Assembly: GCF_024171885.1 (NCBI RefSeq)
Contig: NZ_JAMTCP010000009.1
Coordinates: 1-64,000 of the forward strand
Direction: 5' to 3'
DNA: 64,000 bases
Origin: Streptoalloteichus tenebrarius
Lineage (GTDB): Bacteria; Actinomycetota; Actinomycetes; Mycobacteriales; Pseudonocardiaceae
In this document: one piece after another, positions 15,774-23,894 of the stretch
How positions within the stretch are numbered: position 1 is the stretch's first letter
Layout of the letters: each line of letters starts with the position of its first letter
Notes under the pieces: model-generated
What the model saw: the letters and a program-made list of their open reading frames with translations, nothing else
What the model was told of the DNA's origin: nothing
Database searches by the model: none
Made by a program: the position numbers and the translations under genes

Positions 15774-16759
15774 CGCGACCGGACCTGTGGGTCGACCAGC
15801 CGGGGCACGTGGGGCCGGCCAGGGCGCTCGCGGTGCGGGCGGCGCGCGCGGCCGGGCTGCCCCAGGCGACCGTGGACCGGGTCGCGCTGGCCGCGACCGA
15901 GCTGGCCAGCAACCTGGTCCGGCACGCGGGCGGCGGCAGCCTGGTGGCGCACCACGGCCCGGCGGGGATGGAGTTGCTGTCGCTGGACCTCGGCCCCGGC
16001 ATCGCCAGGATCAGCGAGAGCATGCGGGACGGGTTCTCCACGGCGGGCACGCTCGGGGCCGGGCTGGGCACGGTGCGCAGGGCGGCCGACGAGTTCGACC
16101 TGTTCTCCCTGCCCGACGCCGGCACGGTGGTGTTGGCCCGGTGGCGCACGGCCGAGCGGCTCGGGCCGGTCGTGGGCGCGGTGGGCCTGCCGGCGCCCGG
16201 CGAGGAGGTCTCCGGCGACGCCTGGACCGTGGTCCGTGGGGCCGGGCTGCTCACGGTCCTGGTCTGCGACGGGCTCGGGCACGGCCCCGCCGCCGCCGCG
16301 GCCAGCCGACGCGCGGTCGCCCTGGCCCGCGAACACCCGGACGCCGACCCGCTCACCCTGCTCGGCGCGCTGCGCACCGGCCTGGTGGGCACCAGGGGGG
16401 CCGCCGTGGCCGTGGCGCAGGTGCACCACGGCACCGGCCGGCTGCGGTTCGTCGGCATGGGCAACGTCTCGGCGCGCCTGTACGCCGACCGGACCTCCTC
16501 GGGCCGACGCCTGGTCTCCCGGCCGGGGATCGTCGGCGCGGGGCAGGCCAGGCCGCCGGTGGCGGACACCGTGCACCCGTGGGGTCAGGAGAGCCTGCTC
16601 GTGCTGGCCACCGACGGAGCCAGCGAACGCTGGTCGCTGGATGACTGGCCGGGGCTGACCGACCACGACCCGACGACCGTGGCAGCGTGGGTGCTGTGGC
16701 ACGCGAACCGACGACGCGACGACGTCTGTGTGCTGGCGCTGGCCGGGGCCCGGTGGTGA
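15770..16759 (+). CDS. Fused RsbT-like HATPase and PP2C (RsbX-like) phosphatase
   Basis: 329 residues. Residues 1-130 repeat the RsbT fold (N-box LAATELASNLVRHAGGGSLV, G1 LDLGPGIARISESMRDGFST, G2 LGAGLGTVRRAADEFDLFSL). Residues about 140-325 are a SpoIIE/PP2C domain with the metal-site blocks LTVLVCDGLGHGPAAAAASR, RFVGMGNVSARLY, and the terminal RDDVCVLALAG. In Bacillus these are separate proteins: RsbX resets RsbS and RsbR after RsbT has left. One polypeptide carrying both is unusual in my knowledge for model strains but occurs in environmental RsbRST operons. Confidence 0.85.
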   Translation: MTRPDLWVDQPGHVGPARALAVRAARAAGLPQATVDRVALAATELASNLVRHAGGGSLVAHHGPAGMELLSLDLGPGIARISESMRDGFSTAGTLGAGLGTVRRAADEFDLFSLPDAGTVVLARWRTAERLGPVVGAVGLPAPGEEVSGDAWTVVRGAGLLTVLVCDGLGHGPAAAAASRRAVALAREHPDADPLTLLGALRTGLVGTRGAAVAVAQVHHGTGRLRFVGMGNVSARLYADRTSSGRRLVSRPGIVGAGQARPPVADTVHPWGQESLLVLATDGASERWSLDDWPGLTDHDPTTVAAWVLWHANRRRDDVCVLALAGARW

Positions 16760-16763
16760 CGCC

Positions 16764-18260
16764 ATGACCGCACTCCACTACCGCGTCACCGGCCCCGAGG
16801 AGGCGGAGCGGGCACGCGACGCCCTCGCCCAGGCCGCGGCCCGCCTGCCGCTGGACCCCGCGCACCGCGCCCGGCTGCTCGCCGAGGCCACCCCCTGGCT
16901 GCGTCGGCTCGCGGCCGAGGGCGGCACCGTGCGGGTGCGCGTCGAGGGCGACGCGCCCGAGGCCCGACGCCAGCTCGCCGAGATCGCCGAGGGCGCGCCG
17001 GTCGACCAGCGCGTGCTGCGCCCCCTGCTGGACCTGCTCGACCAGCAGGCCGAGGCGCTCACCTGGCACCAGACCGAGCTGGAGCAGACCAACGCCGGCC
17101 TGCTGGCGTTGCACGCCCAGTTGGAGGAACAGCGCCGGCGCCTGGCCTTCCTGGACCGGATCAGCCGCGAGCTGGCCGTGTCGCTGGACCCCGAGCAGGT
17201 GCTGGGCACCCTCGTCCGGCTGCTGCGCCAGCAGGAGTTCGCCGACGAGGTCCACATCTGGACCCTCGACGAGCGGGGCCGGCTGCACCAGCCGCTGGCC
17301 GACGGGTGGGAGCGGCCCGACCACGGCGGGAACGGGGTGGACCTCGCGCAGGTCCTGCGCTCCGACACGGCCCGTCTGGAACAGGCCGGCCGACGCCTGT
17401 CGCTGCCGCTGCGGGTCGGGCCGCAGCCGCTGGGCGTGCTCGCGCTGTGCCGCACCGCCGCGTCGTTCCGGCCCGACGAGCAGGACCTGGCGTCGCACAT
17501 CGCGAGCAGGGCCGCGCTGGCCCTGCGCAACGCCCGTGAGTACGAACGGGAACGCGAGTTGGCCGAGACCCTCCAGCGGGCGATGCTCCCGACGCTGCCC
17601 CGGCGCGAACACGCGCACGTGTGGGCCGAGTACCGCCCGGCGACGCGGGGCGTGAACATCGGCGGCGACTGGTACGACGCGTTCTTCCGCGCCGACGGCT
17701 CGCTGGTGCTGGCGATCGGCGACGTCACCGGGCACGGGCTGGACGCCGCCGTGCTGATGGGCGAACTCCAGAACGCCCTGCGGGCCTACGCGGTGGAGGG
17801 GCACGGTCCCGGCACGACGCTGCGGCTCGTGCACGACCTGCTCCGCCAGCAGCGGACCGGGCTGTTCGCCACCGCCCAGGTCGCCGTGCTCGAACCCGGC
17901 GGGACGGTGCTGCGCTGGGCGAGCGCCGGACACCTGCCGATGATGGTGCGCGACGCCGACGGGCGGGTGACGCCGCTGGAGCGCGCACAGGCGCCGTTGC
18001 TGGGCGTGCCCATGGACGTCACCGTGCCCGAGCACCGGACCGAGCTGCTGCCGGGCGGCGAGGTACTCCTGTACACCGACGGGCTGGTGGAGCGCCGGGG
18101 CAGCGACCTGGACGCGGGCCTGGTCCGGCTCGCCGAGGCGTGGCGCGCGGCGCCGTGCGGGCCGGTGGAGGGTGTCACCCACCACCTGCTGGACGCCCTG
18201 CTCGGCGCTGGGCGACACGAGGACGACGTCTGCCTGCTGCTGTACCGGCACCCCGCCTGA
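16764..18260 (+). CDS. rsbU: RsbU-like SpoIIE phosphatase with GAF and coiled coil
   Basis: 498 residues. In order: an N-terminal about 90-residue helical region, a coiled coil (LLDLLDQQAEALTWHQTELE, then LHAQLEEQRRRLAFLDRISR), a GAF-like domain (about 140-265), and a SpoIIE PP2C domain (about 280-495) with ERELAETLQRAMLP, GGDWYDAFF, IGDVTGHGLDAAVLM, ASAGHLPMMV, LYTDGLVERR and DDVCLLLY, all metal-binding Asp/Gly motifs intact. It should dephosphorylate the STAS antagonist when released RsbT binds it. The ATG is five bases after the preceding stop, so it closes the rsbR-S-T-X-U operon. Confidence 0.9.
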   Translation: MTALHYRVTGPEEAERARDALAQAAARLPLDPAHRARLLAEATPWLRRLAAEGGTVRVRVEGDAPEARRQLAEIAEGAPVDQRVLRPLLDLLDQQAEALTWHQTELEQTNAGLLALHAQLEEQRRRLAFLDRISRELAVSLDPEQVLGTLVRLLRQQEFADEVHIWTLDERGRLHQPLADGWERPDHGGNGVDLAQVLRSDTARLEQAGRRLSLPLRVGPQPLGVLALCRTAASFRPDEQDLASHIASRAALALRNAREYERERELAETLQRAMLPTLPRREHAHVWAEYRPATRGVNIGGDWYDAFFRADGSLVLAIGDVTGHGLDAAVLMGELQNALRAYAVEGHGPGTTLRLVHDLLRQQRTGLFATAQVAVLEPGGTVLRWASAGHLPMMVRDADGRVTPLERAQAPLLGVPMDVTVPEHRTELLPGGEVLLYTDGLVERRGSDLDAGLVRLAEAWRAAPCGPVEGVTHHLLDALLGAGRHEDDVCLLLYRHPA

Positions 18261-18360
18261 CAGCGGGCTGACACCGGCCGCGCCCGCGGTGGCCGACGCG
18301 ACGCCGGAACCCCGCGCCCGCCTGGCCTGGCCTGTGCCCCTGTCCGCCCCTGTCCGTGGG

Positions 18361-18825
18361 TCAGCCCGTCGGCAGCGTCGGGGCGCCGGCCAACGCGGCG
18401 GACAGATCGGGGTAGAGCGCGAGGGCCGTGGTGAGCCCGGTGAGCGCGAGCGGCCGGAAAACCGCCCGGTTGGTCACCACCAGGCGGAGCTGCGCGCCCG
18501 ACGCCGTCAGCTCGGTGTGCGCGGTGGCGAGGACGGCCAGCCCGCTGGAGGCGAGGAACCCGACGCCGCCGAGGTCGACGACCACCGTCCGCGCGCCGGC
18601 CGCCTGGTGGGTGCTCAGCTCCTCCCGCAGCGACGGCGCCGTGAGCATGTCGATCTCACCCTCGGCGGAGACCACCACGACGTCCGTGCCGTGCCACTCG
18701 TGGCGGAGTGTGAGGACCGACGCGGCCGGGACGTCCCGGTCGAGGGTCGGCCCCGGTGGCACCGGCGGCGCGGCGCGCGGCGGTTCCTGCGTTCCGCTCC
18801 GGTCCTGGTGGCTGGTCGGCTCCAT
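18361..18825 (-). CDS. STAS-domain anti-sigma factor antagonist
   Basis: 154 residues. A Pro-rich 40-residue start is followed by a STAS domain: TDVVVVSAEGEIDMLTAPSL, TVVVDLGGVGFLASSGLAVL with Ser at the phosphorylation position (LASSGL). It converges on rsbU from the opposite strand. It could be the second substrate of the two phosphatases or belong to the HATPase at 13302. An imperfect palindrome upstream may control it together with rsbR. Confidence 0.87.
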   Translation of the reverse strand: MEPTSHQDRSGTQEPPRAAPPVPPGPTLDRDVPAASVLTLRHEWHGTDVVVVSAEGEIDMLTAPSLREELSTHQAAGARTVVVDLGGVGFLASSGLAVLATAHTELTASGAQLRLVVTNRAVFRPLALTGLTTALALYPDLSAALAGAPTLPTG

Positions 18826-19140
18826 GAATTCGCCTCACGTGTCCCTTCACACGGCCCGGTCGCGATGCGACGCGACGGGAACCGACCGTAACGCCGACTC
18901 TTGCCCCAGGACAACCAAAGCCGCGTCGATCCGGTCACCCAGCGTGGTGGACGCCGCGCCTCCCGGGCCGTCCGCTACGCTTTTGTCGCACGGCAAAGAT
19001 CGTGACCGAGGAGGTGTCGGATGCGCGACCCGCGGTCCTCCGCGTCCCGCGCTCCCGGTCCGGTTCGCGCTCCCCGCGCGCGGGGTCGGCGTCCGGTCCG
19101 CCGTCCGTTCCCCCGACCGACCGCGGCACCGGGCACGGGA
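18826..19140. promoter_or_regulatory. Upstream region of the STAS gene with a TTTGTCGCACGGCAAA operator-like palindrome
   Basis: The palindrome lies at 18982-18997, about 160 bases upstream of the STAS start and beyond the end of the MarR-type gene. It matches the element upstream of rsbR in 14 of 16 positions. No gene is seen in this gap. Confidence 0.4.
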
Positions 19141-19731
19141 TCACCGAGCGCCGCCCCCCGCCGACCCTCCCTGGCCGTCGGAACCGAGAGCCGACACGGC
19201 GTCTCCCGGGCCCGCACGGCCGCCGCGTTCCTCCCGAGGCCCGCCGCCCTCTCTGCCCTCGCGCTCCTCGCGCACCAACCCCAGGGCGACCGCCGCCGCG
19301 CGGAACTCCTCCAGTCCGGCGAGCAGCGCGGCGCGACCGCCCAGCGTCATCGACTCCAGCACCCGGCCGAGTGCGGCGTGCCGTGCGGTGCGCAGGTGGT
19401 TGAGCACCTCCTGACCGTCCCCGGTCAGGGTCAGCGTGACCTCCCTCCTGTCGACCCGGCCGCCCCGTCTGGTCAACAGGCCGGCGGCCTGGAGCCGGTC
19501 GCAGAGCCGGCTGGCCGAGGACGGGATCGCGCCCAGCTCCTCCGCGAGACCGCCGAGGTTGATGCTCCGGTGCCGCTCCACGACGAGCAGGGCACGGAGC
19601 TGGGAGGGCGAGACCTTCGGGTGCGTGGCCTCCGCGCCGCGCCCCCAGGCGATCACGAGCGCCTCGGCGGCGGCCGCCACCGCCGCGGGAAGGTCGGAGG
19701 GGAGGGGATGGGGATCTCGAACCTGCGCCAT
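19141..19731 (-). CDS. MarR-family transcriptional regulator
   Basis: About 196 residues from ATG 19731 (GGAGA directly before it; an in-frame GTG at 19746 has no ribosome-binding site). A winged helix-turn-helix is clear: SPSQLRALLVVERHRSINLG, then LAEELGAIPSSASRLCDRLQ, and wing AAGLLTRRGGRVDRREVTLT. MarR proteins are dimeric repressors that often sense phenolic ligands. The C-terminal about 45 residues are Gly/Glu/Arg-rich and probably disordered. It lies inside the stress-signalling island and could bind the palindromes at 13891 and 18982; this is only positional inference. Confidence 0.82.
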   Translation of the reverse strand: MAQVRDPHPLPSDLPAAVAAAAEALVIAWGRGAEATHPKVSPSQLRALLVVERHRSINLGGLAEELGAIPSSASRLCDRLQAAGLLTRRGGRVDRREVTLTLTGDGQEVLNHLRTARHAALGRVLESMTLGGRAALLAGLEEFRAAAVALGLVREEREGREGGGPREERGGRAGPGDAVSALGSDGQGGSAGGGAR

Positions 19732-20271
19732 TCTCCGCTCAAACACGTCAGCTGATCACGGGCTGCCGGTGTGCCGGAGGGCACGCGCGTCGCACGCGCG
19801 ACGGCGGGGGCGCCTGACCCGCTCCCCGGGGCCGGCGACCAGCCGTCGTCGTGGTCCCCCGACCTCGTCGCCCTGACGATCTCGCCCCTCCCGCGCACCG
19901 TCGGCCTCCTTTCCGCGCCACATTGTCCACGGAGCCGTTCGCGGTGGCGACAACGCTCGCGAGCCGGCCTGCGGCCAATCACGCCCCGGAGTCGGCGCGG
20001 CGCGCCCTCCCGCGCCCGCGCCCGGCGAACGCCCCGCGACACCGCTCCCCCGCCGGGTCCACCGTCCTCTGAGGACGGCCGTCACGGTGCGTCGCCGACC
20101 GGGGAGCGCGCCGGCCGCCACCCACCCCCTCTACTGTCTACAGTGGACAGATCAGCCCCCGGCCCTCACGCGCGCGGACGAGCGGTCGACGCGAATGCAA
20201 ACAGGTCGCCACACCACCGGAAGTGGTCCGGTGCTGTCGCGGCTGGGACACAGGGAGTAGTGTCGGCCGGG
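19732..20271. other. Intergenic between divergent MarR and MEDS-STAS genes
   Basis: No gene. It carries two copies of the window-wide near-palindrome, GTCCTCTGAGGAC at 20064-20076 and GTCTACAGTGGAC at 20136-20148, about 200 and 125 bases before the downstream gene. Confidence 0.4.
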
Positions 20272-21156
20272 ATGGAGGACGTGGGGACCGGGACCCGCGA
20301 CGCCGTCCGGTTGGACTCGCTCCGGCCGGGCGACCACGTGGGTTGGATCGTCGACTCTGCCGAGGAGTACGACCGCCTCTCCCGATGGTGTCTGGCGGAC
20401 GGCGCCCGGTGCGGGGACAAGCTGTTCGTCCTCGGGGCGCGGACCGACGACGTGTGCGCCGCGCACCTGCCGGAACACCTGACGCTGCCACACCCCCGGC
20501 ACGACGCGTTCGACGCGTTCGACGCGTTCGACGCCGAGGCGATGGGCCGTGTGTTCGCCAGGGAGACGGCCGCCGCCTGCCACGAGGGCTACCGCGGCGT
20601 GCGCGTGCTCGCCGACATGGAGTGGCTGCTGGACCACCCGCCCACGCCACCGCTGGAGACCCTGGTCGACTTCGAGGTGCGGCTGGGCCGGCTCGTGGCC
20701 GAGGTCGGCGCGATCATGGTGTGCGCCTACCGGACACGGCGCTTCGACCCGTTGACGGTCGCGCAGGTGATGTGCGTGCACGGCCTGGAACTGGGAGCCG
20801 ACCGGCCCGACCGGGGTTTCCGCATGTGGAGCAGCGGGAACGACGTGTGGGAGGTGCACGGCGAGGTCGACCTCTCCAACGCGGCCGCGTTCCGGGCCGC
20901 GCTGGACACGGCGCTGGCCCACAGCGGCGCGCCCGCCAGGGAGAGGACCGGGGCGAGGGTGGCGACGGTGCGGCTGCGGCTGTCCGGGCTGCGGTTCATC
21001 GACGTGACCGGGATGCGCACGCTGGCGCTGGCGGCGCAGTCCCACCGCCCCGGCGTGCGCCTGGTGGTGCAGGCGGCGCCGCGGAAGTTCCGTAGGTGGT
21101 GGGAACTCCTCGGCTACGACCAGGACGGTAGTTGTGGAGTGGAGATCCAGCCGTGA
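20272..21156 (+). CDS. MEDS-domain plus STAS-domain regulator
   Basis: 294 residues. Residues about 10-185 are a MEDS (DcmR-like) sensory domain: LRPGDHVGWIVDSAEEYDRL, CGDKLFVLGARTDD, GVRVLADMEWLLDHPP, and VCAYRTRRFDPLTVAQVMCV. Residues about 195-294 are a STAS domain (VWEVHGEVDLSNAAAFRAAL, LRFIDVTGMRTLALAAQSHR), with Thr in place of the usual Ser at the phosphorylation site. MEDS-STAS proteins are thought to sense small molecules and report to anti-sigma factors. DAFDAFDAFDAEAM is a small in-frame repeat. The start is uncertain: ATG 20272 or GTG 20260, with GGGAG between 20253 and 20257. Confidence 0.8.
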   Translation: MEDVGTGTRDAVRLDSLRPGDHVGWIVDSAEEYDRLSRWCLADGARCGDKLFVLGARTDDVCAAHLPEHLTLPHPRHDAFDAFDAFDAEAMGRVFARETAAACHEGYRGVRVLADMEWLLDHPPTPPLETLVDFEVRLGRLVAEVGAIMVCAYRTRRFDPLTVAQVMCVHGLELGADRPDRGFRMWSSGNDVWEVHGEVDLSNAAAFRAALDTALAHSGAPARERTGARVATVRLRLSGLRFIDVTGMRTLALAAQSHRPGVRLVVQAAPRKFRRWWELLGYDQDGSCGVEIQP

Positions 21157-21178
21157 CCGCCGGTCGGAGGAGGGCGGC

Positions 21179-22216
21179 GTGGTGGCGCCGCCGCCCCCGC
21201 TCCCCGAGGACTCCGGGGCGCCTGCCCGGGGCAGGGACATGAGCGCGCCACCGGGACCCGACGCGCCGCCACGGCCGACCGGGTTCCGGCACGAGGCGTA
21301 CCTGTACCGCGGCGAGGACGAGTTCGTCGCCGGCGTGCTGCCGTTCGTCGGGGAGGCGCTCGCCGAGGGCGAGCCGGTCCTGGTCGTGGTGCCGGGGCCC
21401 AGGATCGACCTGCTGCGCGCGGCGCTGGGCGGCGACGCCGACCGCGTCTGCTTCGCCGACATGGCGACGCTGGGCCGCAACCCCGGCCGGATCATCTCGG
21501 CGTGGCACGACTTCCTGGCGGAGTCGGCGCCGGACGGCCGCCGGGCGCGGGGCGTGGCGGAGACAGCCTTCCCCGGCCGCACCGAGGACGAGTTCGTCGA
21601 GTGCGAGCGGCACGAGTTCCTGCTCAACGTCGCGTTCCACGAGTGGCCGGCGTGGTGGCTGCTGTGCCCGTACGACGCGGCCGCGCTGGACCCGGGCGTG
21701 GTCGCGCGGACCCGCCACACCCATCCCTATCTGGTGGAGGACGGCGCGAGCCGGCCGAGCCCGGAGTGGGTGGGTCTGGCCGAGGCGGCGGACCAACTGC
21801 TCGACCACCCGCTGCCGCCGGTGCCGGACGAGGCCGCCGAACTCACCTTCCGGGACGGCGCGCTGCGCGGGGTGCGGGAGCTGGTGATCCAGTACGCGGC
21901 GTGGGTCGGCCTGTCGGCGGACCGGACCGGGGACCTGGTCCTCGCGGTGAACGAGGTCGCCGCCAACAGCGTGCGGCACGGCGGGGGGAGGGGCCGGCTG
22001 CGCGTCTGGCGGGAGGACACCGAGTCCGGGGCGATGGTCGTCTGCGAGATCGGGGACCGCGGTCGGATCCGGGACCCGCTGGTCGGGCGGCTGCGCCCCG
22101 CGCTGTTCCAGGACGGCGGCCGGGGCATGTGGATGGTCAACCAGCTCTGCGACCTGGTGCAGGTGCGGAGTTCCGGTCGGGGAACGGTCGTTCGCCTGCG
22201 GATGGTCGCCGACTGA
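21179..22216 (+). CDS. RsbA-type regulator: MEDS domain plus anti-sigma HATPase
   Basis: 345 residues from GTG 21179, chosen because GGAGGAGG lies five bases upstream; ATG 21239 would give 325. The MEDS domain is at about 40-210 (RHEAYLYRGEDEFVAGVLPF, later HEFLLNVAFHEWPAWWLLCP, then the family-typical RTHPYL-like RHTHPYLVEDG). The HATPase_c_2 domain (about 220-345) has N-box LVLAVNEVAANSVRHGGGRG and FQDGGRGMWMVNQLCDLVQV. This matches the 'anti-sigma factor RsbA family' architecture. It follows the MEDS-STAS gene by 22 bases; the two are likely a sensory antagonist/anti-sigma pair. Confidence 0.85.
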   Translation: MVAPPPPLPEDSGAPARGRDMSAPPGPDAPPRPTGFRHEAYLYRGEDEFVAGVLPFVGEALAEGEPVLVVVPGPRIDLLRAALGGDADRVCFADMATLGRNPGRIISAWHDFLAESAPDGRRARGVAETAFPGRTEDEFVECERHEFLLNVAFHEWPAWWLLCPYDAAALDPGVVARTRHTHPYLVEDGASRPSPEWVGLAEAADQLLDHPLPPVPDEAAELTFRDGALRGVRELVIQYAAWVGLSADRTGDLVLAVNEVAANSVRHGGGRGRLRVWREDTESGAMVVCEIGDRGRIRDPLVGRLRPALFQDGGRGMWMVNQLCDLVQVRSSGRGTVVRLRMVAD

Positions 22217-22330
22217 CGTCCCCGCTCACGCCCGTGCGCGCATGCGTGCATGTCTGCGTTCCGCACTGGGCCGGGATCATGTCGTTGGCTGGCCTGACCC
22301 GGGTACGCCGACGCGGGCGTCACGCGGACG

Positions 22331-23503
22331 TCAGGAGCGCTGGGGGCCGCTGAAGGTCTGCTCCCGACGTTCGCCGTCGGCGGTCTGGCCGAACATGCGC
22401 GCATCGCCGTCGCCGTCGCCGTTGCGTTCGCCCACCGGCGTGGGGCCGGGGTGGGCGGCGACGGCCCGTCGGTCCGGAGCGGCGACCCGCACCCGGGGCA
22501 GCGACTCCGGGTGCTCCCGGCGCAGCCAGTCCACGAGCCCCTCCCGCACCAGGCAGCGCAGGTCCCACAGGGTGGGCGCGTCGGCGGCGCTGACCAGGGC
22601 CCGCACCCGGACCAGGGCGTGGGTCGCCTCGGTCACCTGGAGCACGCACACCCGGCCGTCCCACAGCTCGCTGCTCTCCGCGATCCGCCGCAGCTCGTCC
22701 CGCATCGCGGCCACCGGCACCGTCCAGTCCAGGTCCACCTCGACCGTGCCCAGCAGCGCCGACTCGCGTCGGGTCCAGTTCTCGAACGGGGTCTTCATGA
22801 AGTACGAGGTGGGCAGGATCAGGCGCCGGTCGTCCCAGAGGTGGACGACGACGTAGGTGAGGGTGATGTCCTCGATCCGACCCCACTGCCCCTCGACCAC
22901 CACCACGTCGTCGAGCCGGATCGCGTCGCTGAAGGCGATCTGCATCCCGGCGAAGACGTTGCCCAGCAACGACTGCGCGGCCAGCGCCGCGATGGCGCCG
23001 ATGACGCTGGCCGAGGCCAGCAGGGTGGTTCCCGCGGCCCGCGCGGAGGGGAACGTCATGAGCATCGTCCCGCCGGCCAGCACCGCGACCACGACCAGGG
23101 TGACCCTGCGGACCAGGGTGATCTGGGTATGGATACGACGGGCGTGCCGGTTGTCCCTGACGTCGGTGCGGACGCGGGCCAGCGCGACGTCCTCGACGAC
23201 CATGAGCAGCGCGCCGGCCAGCCAGGCCGTCGAAGCGATCACCGCCAGGAGGAGGGCGTGCAGCAGCGGCGCGCGCCACGTGCCGGTGGTCGTGGCGCCC
23301 AGCAGGACCAGGTGGACCGCGAGGACCGTGGCCAGGACCTGCCCCGGCCGGTAGGCCCTGGTGGCCAGCTCGGCGACCAGCTCCGACCGCCGCCCCAGCC
23401 GCTGGAGCACCCGGTGCGCCACGGCCACGGCGGCCAGCGCGAGCAAGGCGCTGCCGAGCATCATCGCTATGGGCACGACCACGTCCTGCCACCGCGCGGA
23501 CAA
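22331..23503 (-). CDS. MscS-family mechanosensitive ion channel
   Basis: 390 residues from TTG 23503, preceded by AAGGAG at seven bases. Four hydrophobic helices lie in the first 185 residues; the pore-lining helix and beta domain follow (ASVIGAIAALAAQSLLGNVF, GMQIAFSDAIRLDDVVVVEG, WGRIEDITLTYVVVHLWDDR), the signature region of MscS. The cytosolic domain continues to about 350, and the tail is a charged low-complexity stretch. It should release solutes on hypo-osmotic shock. It flanks the biosynthetic cluster but probably does not belong to it. Confidence 0.9.
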   Translation of the reverse strand: MSARWQDVVVPIAMMLGSALLALAAVAVAHRVLQRLGRRSELVAELATRAYRPGQVLATVLAVHLVLLGATTTGTWRAPLLHALLLAVIASTAWLAGALLMVVEDVALARVRTDVRDNRHARRIHTQITLVRRVTLVVVAVLAGGTMLMTFPSARAAGTTLLASASVIGAIAALAAQSLLGNVFAGMQIAFSDAIRLDDVVVVEGQWGRIEDITLTYVVVHLWDDRRLILPTSYFMKTPFENWTRRESALLGTVEVDLDWTVPVAAMRDELRRIAESSELWDGRVCVLQVTEATHALVRVRALVSAADAPTLWDLRCLVREGLVDWLRREHPESLPRVRVAAPDRRAVAAHPGPTPVGERNGDGDGDARMFGQTADGERREQTFSGPQRS

Positions 23504-23894
23504 CCGGCGCTCCTTCCGCTCGACGTCGGCGGCCCCGCGTCCGGTGTCGGCGCGCGGGAGCCGCCCCCTGTCCGAGAGGCCCTACCCGCTCGGGGCACGT
23601 CGCCCACATGACGCCCCACCGCTCGCGCGGCGCACGGTGATCGACATCGGCCCTGACCTCCCCTTCACTCGGAAGAGTGACGTCGGCCACGTTGACGCCG
23701 GTGGGACGCCGGCGGTCGGGGCTGGTCGGCGGCCGGGCGGGGCGGTCCCCCGGCGGTAGGTGGAACCCCGTCACTCGGTCCGGCGGAGCTGGATCGGCGG
23801 CCTTGCCCGAGGGAAACACGCGTTTCGACACTGGTCCGGGCGTGCGGCGGGTCCGCGCCGAGGGACACCCGCCCCGGCCACCGCGAGGAGAGAC
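23504..23894. other. Divergent promoter region, MscS and radical SAM genes
   Basis: Nothing recognisable besides the ribosome-binding sites at either end. Frames through here are uninterrupted only because of high GC. Confidence 0.4.
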
